From NCBI RefSeq assembly GCF_000340215.1, contig NW_006921534.1, positions 5,386,169 to 5,450,168 on the forward strand: a DNA stretch of 64,000 nucleotides. The letters are read 5' to 3'. This stretch comes from Pseudocercospora fijiensis CIRAD86. Taxonomy: Eukaryota > Ascomycota > Dothideomycetes > Mycosphaerellales > Mycosphaerellaceae. Shown here piece after piece: positions 32,536-42,648 of this stretch. A program made the position numbers and the translations under genes. The notes under the pieces were generated by a model, which had not been told where the DNA came from, did not search any database, and saw only the letters and a list, made by a program, of their open reading frames with translations. Position 1 is the stretch's first letter. Each line of letters begins with the position of its first letter.

Positions 32536-33676
32536 ACAGCTATGCAGACCTTCACCGATACTCAGTCACTCGGATGAATGACTTCTGGATGTCATTCTGG
32601 AAGTTCACAGGCATTAAAGCTTCGAGACAGCCATCTAAGATATGTCAATCCAATCTCATACCGTCCCGATATTACTGACTAGAGTACGCTGTAGATGAGT
32701 CGCTACGTATCGATCAATTCCCGAAGTTCTTTGAAGATGCCAGACTTAATTACGCAGAAAACGCCCTGTGTGGAGCACGAAGCGATGCTGATCTGGCAAT
32801 CATCAGCATCAACGAAGAAACATTGCAGTCGCCCGAGAAGTACACTTGGAAGGACATGAAGGATATGACAGCAAAGTATGCCGAAGCGATGATGGCGGCT
32901 GGTTTGTCGCTAGGCGACTATGTTGTATCCATTGGCAGCAACAGTGCAAGGTCTCTCGGTATTTTACTGGCAGCCGCGTCCATCGGAGCAGTCATCGCGA
33001 ACTTTGCCACTGACATTGGCGAGCAAGCCCTGAATGATCGCCTTGATCAAATCCAGCCGAAGCTCATCATTGCTCAAACAACTTACTCATACAATGGCAA
33101 GCAGAACAGTATTCAAGAAAAGATCTCGAAATGCGCATCTGCCATCTCCAGGAAGAAGCAATGCCAGCTAGTGACGATCGGGCCTGATGAGAAAGTTTCT
33201 CACGATCACAGAACATGGCAGGACTTCCTCAGCCAAGCTAAAGGTGCACCTCTCCTGTTCGAGCAAGTACCATTCTCGACTCCTTTCGTAGTCATGTTCT
33301 CTTCTGGCACCACAGGTCCACCGAAGGGCATCGTGCATGGTCACGGCGGTCTCATCTGCCAAGGTACAAAGCAGCATGTGCTCCACCATGGTTCCGGTCC
33401 AGATGATGTACACATCCACTTCTCAGGCATCGGCTGGACTCTATGGAACATATCTCTCGGTGCGCTCTTCGCCAAAACAACCATGATTCTCTACGACGGC
33501 AGTCCGTTCTATCCCTCTCCGGAAAAGCTCTTACAAGTAGTCTTGGAAGAACATGGCGTAACAGGGTTTGGAGCCGGTCCTCGATATTACGCTGAATTGC
33601 AAAAGGCGGGCGTCAAGCCTAAGCAGTTCGCCAGACGACTTCACTCGATTTACTCCACTGGAGCAGTCTTGACCTC

Positions 33677-33685
33677 CTCACTTGC
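33677..33685. repeat. 9-bp target site duplication, left (CTCACTTGC)
   Basis: Identical to 37784-37792. Removing one copy and the element restores the host reading frame exactly. Confidence 0.9.
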
Positions 33686-33709
33686 AGGTGTATGTATACT
33701 GACCAAGAA
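33686..33709. repeat. Left terminal inverted repeat
   Basis: 24 bp; pairs with 37760-37783 at 21 of 24 positions. The 16-mer GTATACTGACCAAGAA is perfect. Confidence 0.88.
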
Positions 33710-34423
33710 TGCGAGGGTAGTAAACCGCCACGGCGGCTAGGTTTGCAGCGGCGGCTTGTCCACTTCTATGGTTGTTTGCAGGCCATATATGGACCGCTAA
33801 GAGGTCCAATTTCGAGCCAATTTGAAGCCTTGTAATCGCATAGTATAGGCCTGTAAACGAGGAGTTACAATAAAGCTAAACTAGACCTTATCTAGCGGCT
33901 ATTTCCACCTCTTGTTTATCGACCTATTCTACCTCTTCCTCGCAGTTACGTGTCGCGCTTGTTTTAACCTCACTATCGCTATATATACTAACCATTTATC
34001 GCCGGAAGAGGTAAACGCGTTGCTTAGTAAGCTAGAGTGTAAGCAGCCGGTACGTCGTCTCGTCGCGAAGTCGATAATCGCTAAGGTATTGTTATCGCAG
34101 TTTAAGAGCCCGTTTCTACTAAATATATATTAGTAAAGGCAAAAATTCTTCTACCCTCGTAACCGTAAATACCGTCTAGAAGTAGACAATATCCGCCTTC
34201 TAACTAGCCGGATTGTCCGCGAGCAGTTAGGCGTACGAATAAGCGGCTTCGAATACGACGAATATCGAGCTTTTACTACTAATATTTAGCTTCTTAAGAG
34301 TCGACCGGTAAAGCTATCTATAGATCTAGCAAAGCGGCTATTTCGTAGGGTAAAGTTCGAGTATCGCCTTTACAAACGGTTTATAGACCATTAGTAAGCG
34401 GAAGTCGATAGGGGTAGTAATAG

Positions 34424-34441
34424 TAGTAGTAGTAGTAGTAG
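34424..34441. repeat. TAG/GTA microsatellite inside the element
   Basis: Run of AGTAGTAGT-type triplets. It reads as Ser-rich in the degenerate frame. Confidence 0.6.
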
Positions 34442-36023
34442 AGCGAGCAGTCGACGGCGGAAGCGTGTCGCTCGGAAGGCGTACGATTGCCTTGCGAAAT
34501 TAACTATTATCGAGTTCTACGAGAAGGATTAAAACAGCGATTTAGGCGTATTTCTCGACAATACAGTGCTAGTAGACTTACCTACTAATATAACGGTGCT
34601 AAGGCCCTCGCGGGTTATCCTACTACCGCTAAACTATTGCTATTCGTATACTCTCGAGTTTATCGATAGAATATAGGTTAATAATAGTATAAAGGCTATT
34701 TAGAAGGAAATACTCCAATTTCGGGCAGGTAAGTGTAGTTCTAAGTTCTTAGCCGCTTATATACTAATATTGACCTGTTTTTAGGCTCTTCGACCGTTTC
34801 CGAGCTAGTTAAAGAAATAAGAAGGCCTAAGTAAGCGACAATATAGCGAGACGTAGGTGCTATAAGAATTATACGTAACCGAGTCCGCAATGCTAATAAA
34901 GCCGCTATTACTCGAATAAGCGACAAACGTAGGTCTAGCGCTAACGAGTCTATTTAATGTTAGTTATAATAGGCTCTCGAGTACCTAAAGGCTAAATTTG
35001 GCCTATATAGCGGCAATCTAACTAGTTAGGCTCAAGCTATCTATTTAGTCGGCGATAAGAAGAAGGGCACCTTCTAATCTAGTCTTATATAGGCTTCCGA
35101 CTAGCAATTATAGCTTCTTCGCAACTATAGTAGCTTATTCTTGCTAGACTCTACATTTAGTACTAACAAGCCTCTCTAGCTATTGTTTACGGTCCACGTC
35201 CGCAATTAGCACCTCGAGTAGCTTCTAGCTAGCTATATGCTTCTGTCTTATAAGCAGGCGCACCTTATTGAGGCGGCAATAAGAGCCCTTCGTTCTATAG
35301 CCAAAACTGACTTCTAGGTCAAAATCTACTCTTATAATAGCGACGGCAGAAGGCAACACTTCTACTAGCGAATATACGTAAGCAAAGGACCTAACGACCT
35401 CTTTAAGCAGTCTGACTAGATACCACTTTGGTCTATTACAGACGACTCGGCTAGTAAGCAACGTGCTATTAACTAAGCGCTTAGCGATTGCTATATTTAA
35501 CAGCGGCTTTGCTAACGCTACGTTGTTAAGACCTTTAAACAGCGGTTTAAGAAGCAACTACAGGTCCTTAAGGCTATGTCTAATGCTATGTTTATTGCTA
35601 GAGACTAAGACGAGTGTCAGCAGTTTATTAAGCGAGCGGCGAGTAATCTCGAGGCCTAGAAGGCAGTTAAGAAGCTAGAATACCTCCGCAATAACTGGCC
35701 GGCTTTATAGAGCGATCGATAGGCGACTTAGGTAAGGCTCGGAGATCCCCTTTTAATAGCTATTCGAACAACGTCACTACTCGAGGGCTATTACGCACAC
35801 CTAAAGCGCCGAGACAAGCGTTAGATGCGCTAATAGAGCTTAAGAGGTGCGTATTCTTCCTATTCTTACCGTGTAGTCGGAATTCTATATAAAAATGTGT
35901 TTCTCGGTACGGCCGCATTCCTTAGAACGGCTTCGAGATTCATTAACTATCTTCCTTCTACATTCTTTCTATATTCTTTCTACTAACAACTATGCTATTC
36001 ACTAACCATCTCTAGGCTTAGTA

Positions 36024-37500
36024 ATGCACCTAATTCACCTCGATAATTATATCTACGAGCGCGCGGTTTAAAATAGCTAAATCGATATTTAGGGCTAGCT
36101 TCCGCTTTAGAAGGAAGAATGCTGTCTATCCTTTAAGAATTTGCCGCTTTCTATATAGAAGAAGATAGCCGATAAGCTTACACAGGCTTATAAGGACCGC
36201 GACAATAGCAAGCCTATATAGCGGATGTGTCTACCTGCTATAGACGAGACCGCTTGCACTGAATGCTTCTGCTACTTCTAGCATAGCTATTACCTTCCTT
36301 ATAAGCATATATAGCGCTTCTATATCGATAGAACGAGCCGTCTTACTCCTTAGCGCTACAGGCTCTACATTAGTCGCTTCTAAGGACCTAATAGCAACCT
36401 AATCCATCCAGACTAGTATAATAGCAAGCTGATTTTTAACTATAACGACGACGACTATCGATCTACTAGATAGCTTATCGACCTTAATAAGGGACCTAGT
36501 ATCTATAAGCTCCGTATAGTAAAGGAATACTTCTATTCTATATAAGAAGGGCTTATACAGACCTTCTTCCGCTTCTATAATAGCTAGGCTTCTAAGCTAA
36601 ACGATGAATAGTAGTATAAAGCCTTGCTTTAGTAGGTAACGCACTACGGCAATATAGCTTAATTAGTAATAGACATTTACATACAAGAATAGCTTAATAA
36701 AGGCGCTCCGTAGGCCTATTTAATACCTCGTCGTAAAGCTAAGTAGCGCTTAGCAGTCGACGATAGGCTATTACAACAACTAGTCTTTAAACAACCGCTA
36801 GTACCGCTAGCACCGCTAGCACTGCTAGCACCGCTAACTCTAGCACCTTTAGCCGCCGACAAGGCTCCGCGGCGGCTATTTATTGTCGTTAATAGTAGTG
36901 CGCTACCTGTCTACGGTCTAGTTAACAAGCACAATATTATTAATAACGTTAACTTTACTCTAGTCGTTATAGATAGCAATAACGACGCCGATGTAAACCT
37001 CTCCGACCTTACCGATAATAATGCGCCTTATATAAGCGACGAGGACTTCTTCTAAGGCCTATGCGATACAGACCTTCTACAATCTATACTACTTAAAGCT
37101 AGTCGACTCGAGAGTAGTCGATTGCCGCTATCTTTACTAAAAGACGCTAGCAAAAGTAATTAACACGATAACGACGAGGTATTAAGGTATTAATCCTTAC
37201 TAGACGATTTGCTATTACTAAGTAAGCTGTTTCTACTACGCTAACCTCTACCTTCTATAGAGCTACTACCTTCTTCGGCACTATCTATAGCTTAGCATTT
37301 ATTACCTATATAGTTACCTAGTAAAGATACTTCAATTGATCTACTATAGCTATTAGGTAGCTCTTATAAACCTCGTCGTTAGAAGCCTTCAATTAGTGAG
37401 CCTATAACACCTTCGAAACGCGCTCGTAGAAGGTTATACGTAGGTGTACTACCTAAACCGTACCGGATAGATTAATCCTCTCGTACGCTATCTCCTATAC
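36024..37500 (+). pseudogene. Degenerate element ORF
   Basis: From ATG 36024 one plus-strand frame can be followed to about 37500, interrupted only by TAG and TAA codons. The encoded text has normal amino-acid variety (for example FCYF, HSYYLPYKHI, RFYIDRTSRLTP, FNYNDDDYRSTR), so it was once coding. The stops fall where Gln or Trp would fit. No transposase family is recognised by eye. A short run of nine-base ACCGCTAGC-like repeats lies at 36785-36835. Confidence 0.5.
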
Positions 37501-37759
37501 TAATTGGACTACTAAAACGACGGATCTAAGGAGAGGTTGTCGCTTCTAAGCAGTAGAAGTGGTAGTGCTAAGGTATAGGCGTGGACTTAGTCGTTTTCGA
37601 GCGATTACGGCTGTTCGGAACGGTGGAAATCCGAGGTAATTGGGTTGCACAAGGGGTGTTTGCAGTACCCCGATTTGTACACTAATTTGCGTGGTTTCAG
37701 GGCACTTTGCAGGGGCTTATAGAACCCTCGAGGTATGCTGAAGCTACTTTGAATTTAAC

Positions 37760-37783
37760 TTCTTGGTCAGTATACGTGGACCT
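37760..37783. repeat. Right terminal inverted repeat
   Basis: Reverse complement of the left end with three mismatches; ends ACCT directly before the target duplication. Confidence 0.88.
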
Positions 37784-37792
37784 CTCACTTGC
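37784..37792. repeat. 9-bp target site duplication, right (CTCACTTGC)
   Basis: Second copy of the duplicated host sequence, followed by CCGCTGGATTGCC, which continues the ligase exon. Confidence 0.9.
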
Positions 37793-38745
37793 CCGCTGGA
37801 TTGCCGAAGCTTTCGGTCCCGTGTGTCAGATCCAATTCTCTGGTGGTACGGAACTTTGCGGCAATTTCGTGATTGGTCAACGTACAATGCCTGCGTATCC
37901 TGGCGAATGTGCTGTCAAGGAGCTAGGCATGGATATTGATGTCTTCACAGAAGACGGCAAACCCGCTCCAGAAGGCGAGAGAGGCGAACTAGTGTGTAAG
38001 AAACCATTCCCGAACATCCCAGTCATGTTTCTCCAGGATCCTGAAAAGAAGAGGTATCACGCTGCGTATTTTGAAGGCTTTGAAGGTGTCTGGACACACG
38101 GCGACTTCGTAAGGATCAGTCCTGAGACGAAGGGAATCTATGTACTGGGCAGAAGGTTCGCATCCTTCGGAAGTTTGGCGATTAGCTCTGACAGAACTAA
38201 CTTTCTCGTAGCGATGGTGTCCTCAATCCTTCTGGTATCCGCTTCGGTAGTGCAGAAATGTACACCGTACTCGAATCTCCTTCAATCAAGAAGCACGTCA
38301 TCGACGCTCTCGTAGTTGGGCAACAGCGCTCAGACTCCAAATTCTCAGACTCTACAGAACGAGTCCTGCTTTTCGTCAAACCCACCCAATCTTCAGCCTC
38401 TGGAACCCTCACTCCGAAACCCAAGGTCGCCGATGCTATCAAAGCCAAAGTCATTGAAGATCTGAGTCGAAGACACGTCCCACATTTCATCTTCGAAGTC
38501 GACGAGATTCCCTACAATGTGAACGGCAAGAAACTTGAGACCATGGTTAAGAAAATCGTAAATGGCGGAGAGGAAGTGCTGAAAAACTTGAAGATGACAG
38601 ATGATGAGGCTCGAATGATGAGGAGTTTTGTAAAGTTCTACGATGTTGATCGTGTAGGAAAGGAGAAGGCAAAATTGTGAGATGGCAGGCTCGATCAGAT
38701 GAAAGCAAAGCGGGTGACTGGAAGAATGCACGGACTCGCTTTCCA

Positions 38746-38757
38746 CCCCCCCCCCCC
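38746..38757. repeat. Poly-C tract, 12 nt
   Basis: Homopolymer in the 3' flank of the ligase gene; its length may be uncertain in assembly. Confidence 0.7.
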
Positions 38758-38954
38758 GGTGAACTTCATGTATGCAAACGGCGCACCCCGTGACCCCGTG
38801 CTGTTTGTAGTTTTTCTAATGCGCAGCTCCGAAACCCCTGTGCTAGGCATCACCAGACGACCAAATCCGTTCCATCGCCGACTCCACCGTCCCCGACTCC
38901 ACTAAGAAGAACAAGAAAACTCCCCCACAGCAATCGCCACGATGTCGATGGTCT

Positions 38955-39128
38955 ATGGCCACGTTAACGACAACGACAATTACCTCGCGGTCCGCGTCGT
39001 CATCATTGCTGGGCATCGTCATCTGGGGCGATGCGCATCGCTCAGCAGGAGCAGGAGGTTGGTACTCTTGCGGCAGCGGTTGGACATGCGCAGTGAATGA
39101 CTGCCAGTGGCATGTGAGTAATCGCTAG
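38955..39128 (+). CDS. Possible 57-aa ORF with Cys/Trp-rich end
   Basis: ATG at 38955 opens a short Thr/Ser-rich start, then LLGIVIWGDAH and GGWYSCGSGWTCAVNDCQW before a stop at 39128. A GTGAGT just after DCQWH could be a splice donor leading to more sequence. There is a hydrophobic segment but no clear signal peptide. Too little to assign; it may be chance. Confidence 0.2.
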   Translation: MATLTTTTITSRSASSSLLGIVIWGDAHRSAGAGGWYSCGSGWTCAVNDCQWHVSNR

Positions 39129-39403
39129 CGATAATTCCTTCATCAGGCAGTACACTAGGTTTCAACAGTTAGATTTTCAGGGATCACCCCCGTCCGCCTA
39201 CAATTAGACATTTAACATTGTCCTCGAGATCTACATAAGTTATTACCCCGTCGCTCGGCTCGATCAGGACATTGGAAGCACTGCCGTGCTCAGAGCCCCG
39301 GAGGCTCTGGAAAGTCTGTAGGGAGTATACAACTCTAAAGAAATTAAGTACGTACCCGGGATCCCCTCAGTAGTGTTGGTCTGGTATCGATAGGGGCAGC
39401 AGC

Positions 39404-39414
39404 CTATATATACT
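39404..39414 (+). promoter_or_regulatory. TATA-like element upstream of the secreted-protein gene
   Basis: CTATATATACT about 60 nt before the start codon at 39473, a usual distance for strongly regulated fungal genes. Confidence 0.5.
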
Positions 39415-39472
39415 GTAAGTAGAAGTCCCACAAACCATCGATCGCTTTCTTGCGAGTCAAGCTACCTCAAAG

Positions 39473-40063
39473 ATGCAGCTCACAATCGTTCTCGCCCTGA
39501 TTGCGGCTTTGGCCAATGCAGGATTGGCACCCATTCCAGGCTTCAGCCAGTCTAACGATGTATATTTTCGATATGCCTCTATGATCAAACGTGGCTTACC
39601 TAGCGATAACAATCCACCGGGTGGCGAGTCTGGTAAGAGAAAATCAGAGTCACGAAGCGAGGTATTGCGAATCCTAATCTGTCCTGTATAGGTTGGAAAA
39701 AATTCGACGCAAATTCAGGTTGCCCACACAAATGTTGCAAAGCTACTGAAGCTGCTGGTTGTGTAAGTCGACGAAGCGGTATTTCGGGATTACTACTTGC
39801 TGACTTTCTAGACTGGTTGTTGTGCCTGGGATCCAGATCACCCCCATCCGGCACCAGGCCACCCAGGCTACGTTGAGGGGATGCCTCCCCCTACTACTCC
39901 GCCTTGTGAGAAGACGCATAGTTGCCTCGGTTCTCCATCAGGTAGTCCTGGCAAAGGTGCTCCTGCTCCTGGGCATGCTCCTGGAGGTCCCGCTCCAGGT
40001 CATGCTCCAGGTCATCCACCACCTCCTGGGGGTTGTCACGGGAAGCCAGGTTGCAAAGTTTAA
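39473..40063 (+). CDS. Small secreted Cys-rich protein with Gly/Pro/His-rich tail (effector candidate)
   Basis: join(39473..39632, 39692..39762, 39812..40063), 160 aa. Signal peptide MQLTIVLALIAALANAGLAP at the start. A dibasic IKRGLPSD near residue 40 may be a Kex2 site. Exons 2 and 3 carry six close cysteines (CPHKCC, GCTGCCAWD) and four more in the tail, ten in all, an even number that would allow disulfides. The last 45 residues repeat PGHAPG-like units (GKGAPAPGHAPG, GPAPGHAPGHPPPPGG) and end CHGKPGCKV. Both introns (59 and 49 nt) have canonical ends and keep frame. I know no named family; it could be an effector, a cell-wall protein or a metal-binding peptide (His-rich). It lies 1.7 kb from a transposon. 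Confidence 0.78.
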
Positions 40064-42648
40064 CGAATTCCTGGGCCAAGTCCGCCGGACTGAAGTGGAG
40101 CAAGAATCTCTGTTAAATGCTGCGCACGGCTTAAATCTGATGGTTTCGTGCAATTGGATCACTCACTGTAGTCGACATACTAGTTTTGCCGACGAACGCC
40201 GCTCAGCAACGAGTTCTTACGGGGGGCAATGGGATTCCTGGAGACGGATGTTGTCAAGTGCGAATAGGTGTGAAGCGGCGTTTAGGGCAAATCACTCGAT
40301 TAGCACCGCACTGTAGTAGATGTGTGTAGTATGCTTTACGATTTTCCTTGTACGTTTCTATGGCCTCTATACACCATTTCCGTATCAAAAGATGACAGTT
40401 GGGAGAATTGTCAAGCGGTTCTGTACTATGATCGGAGCGAAGCAAGGTCAGCAGACAACACCTTCGCATCCTCGTCGCAAGCTCCTTGAATGCTCTAGCT
40501 TACGCCTGTTTACGAGCGGAGTGGAACGTTTATGAACTTAACATTGCGTGTGGAGTGTTCGCCGGCGGTTCGGTCTGAGGATCCGCTCATACAAACCAAG
40601 AAAGACGTCTGATTGCAAGAAATCGAAAGAAGTATTGGCCTGGATAGCAAGAGCAGGAAGGACGGCGGGTATCAACCGTATCATAAGAAGCCAGAGGGCA
40701 CCAAATTCTGACAGTTCTTCCACTCAGCAAGCCCCTCGAATCCGGCTTACGCCTGTTTACTTCGCTTCGCTCAGATTATCGCTAACTGTCTCCCGACGCT
40801 GAAAGCTCTGGTTGAGAGGGAAGTACTTTCCGAAACGTTTCAAGAGCTCCCCTTCCATGGGGAGTAGTGGTTTCAGAGGTATCCCTTCGGCAGACACAGG
40901 GGAGGGTCGATAGAGAAGCACGTCGAAGAAGAAAAAAGCCGATGTACAGGTTGGAATGGAGGTCTTGACAATGATGAGCAAAGGCATCTTGCTTGTTTCG
41001 TCGGGCCGAAGATTGTTGGCGAAGCACACGATGGCCCACCTCCTTCCTTCTACCTTCCACCTTCCACCTTCCGCAGTGTAACTTCCATCTTCTTCTTAGC
41101 CTCGATCGATACACTCGGATCTTCTCGCCATGCTCTATCTATAGAAGAAGTCTTCATCGCAAGGAGAATAGTGTGGTTAGGTGTGGGTCTTCTCGCGTGG
41201 TTGTCCGACATGGACGCAATCAATCAGCAAGGCGCTGAAACGGAGATTGAAGATGGCAAGGAAAATCTTCTCAGTCAGCGTCGAGTCACATCAGCGTGAA
41301 CTTTTGTTTCACATGTCTCATTTTCGAAACATCCCTTCCTCCCTCTACCCTTCCTCTATCCTTGATGACACAAGGAACCTTTCCGCGGACCTTGCATGAA
41401 GCTAGTACCACCTCTAATAAATTTAGAAATAAGCATCGAAGTGATAAAGTCCTCATCAACAACCGCACCGTCCCGGGACTATGTGGAGGCATCTTGTTGC
41501 AGCTAATAAAAGTTTTGTCTCGAAGAAGAAGAAGTGTCACCACTCCCTCATAACGAGTAGGGTTTCGGATTCTAGCGGCATAAGTGACTTTGACAAGAGA
41601 ATCGACATGCTCCACTCTCAACAAGCCACGACTTACAAATTAAACCATAGATTTCCGTCCTGCTGCCATATATGATAATAATGCCCGACTTGTGTCGGCT
41701 GCTAGGCCAGGACAAAAAGAAAGTTCACGCGATGCGATACAGCATAGCATTCTACAGCACCTTGCCAAATCAAACCAGACCATCTTTCGGCGAACACATG
41801 TTTCACCGGATAGTTGTCACCTGCATATAGGAAGTCGCTCTATATGGTAGAAGAAGCCTTCAACTTTAGATTTCCAGTTTCTAGTTTCCAAATCCTCGCT
41901 GATACATACAAATCATCACCACGTGCAACGGAAGGGAGGGCCGGCATCCAGGTTCAGTAAACACCAAAGTCATGTTCCTGCATACATAGGGACCTGAATC
42001 GAGAGCCGGTACTCTACCGACTCGCGTCGGGAGTCAGATACCTATCATAACAGATTCAATAATCAACGCCGGGGATTCGCTGTTAGGTCAGCGAAACGGC
42101 GAAAATTTTTGCAAGATGTTTCATTTACGTGGGTTTGTAGAAATTTTAATATGTGTTTTTTTGGGCAAACCACTCATCGTGAGATGCAGTGGTCGCGTAT
42201 ACTATATCAACTGCTCTTTTTTAAGTGATGATTTCAAATACCCATACTTTGACAGTTTCGAAGTGAAGATGCTCCAGGACTGCAAGCGTCTAGCAAAAGC
42301 AGACTCGTCCTTTCAACACATCGGTGCAATTGGGTATCCCGGTGACAAGTCCCGCCCATTCAGAGGCCAACACGAAAGCGTTGGGCTCATGAGATCAAAC
42401 TCCTGTACAGCAGTAGTAGTGTCCTTTTTTTCCCTGGCCAGGGCGACATCCAGTCAAGCCCTCGTGTCCGTGACTCCGCGCTTGCAGGCCCGCAGAACTT
42501 TTGTTTACTCTCGCTTGTTTTTTCGTGAAGGTCGTGATCGTGATTTTCATAATAATGTGTGCTGTGTGGTGTGCTGTTAAGACAAAACGGTGAAGACAAG
42601 GTGCACGCATCCTCCGAGGCTCCGAACATGTGCCGCCCATGGGTATTG
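40064..42648. other. Gene-poor stretch, 2.6 kb
   Basis: No gene recognised. CTTACGCCTGTTTAC occurs twice (about 40500 and about 40744), each preceded by a similar GCAAGC...GAAT segment, suggesting a small diverged duplication. A CCTTCCACCTT-type tandem lies at about 41048. Frames up to about 150 codons have poor composition. Confidence 0.4.

Larger units (their letters stand above)
33686..37783 (+). mobile_element. DNA transposon, 4,098 bp, TIR type, RIP-decayed
   Basis: Ends in 24-bp terminal inverted repeats (33686-33709 and 37760-37783) with 3 mismatches: both start AGGT and share GTATACTGACCAAGAA. Flanked by a perfect 9-bp target duplication. The interior from about 33900 to 37550 is dominated by TpA steps, with CpA and TpG scarce, and reading frames contain many TAG/TAA where Gln and Trp codons are likely: the signature of repeat-induced point mutation. 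Two long degenerate coding stretches can be followed (about 33910-34560 and about 36024-37500, both plus strand). I recognise no transposase motif. The 9-bp duplication recalls Mutator-like elements; hAT-like elements usually make 8 bp. The outermost 150-200 bp at both ends seem not to be mutated. Confidence 0.88.
32385..38680 (+). pseudogene. Acetoacetyl-CoA synthetase gene split by a transposon
   Basis: ANL-family ligase that activates acetoacetate to acetoacetyl-CoA in ketone-body and isoprenoid/leucine metabolism. Exons: 32385..32481, 32536..32643, 32695..33685, then 37793..38155 and 38212..38680; the last exon-internal interval 33686-37792 is a transposon plus one copy of its target duplication. 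Without it the reading frame is continuous, 675 codons, normal for the family. AMP-binding motif VMFSSGTTGPPKGIVHGHGG, FSGIGWTLWN, QIQFSGGTELCGNFV, YHAAYFEGFEGVWTHGDFVR, and C-terminal HVPHFIFEVDEIPYNVNGKK with the catalytic Lys. Intron 1 uses a rare GC donor (GGCAAGT). The coding parts lack other stop codons, so damage is recent. The reading frame meets stops shortly inside the element, so the gene should not give a full-length product. Confidence 0.9.

Noticed and set aside
41990..42050. tRNA-like string (GTCGGTAGAGTACCGG on the minus strand)
   Set aside because: Resembles a D-arm, but no matching acceptor stem, anticodon arm or proper T-arm could be drawn.
42116..42580. 154-codon plus-strand frame
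   Set aside because: No recognisable motif; it ends in low-complexity sequence next to the 3' end of the opposite gene.
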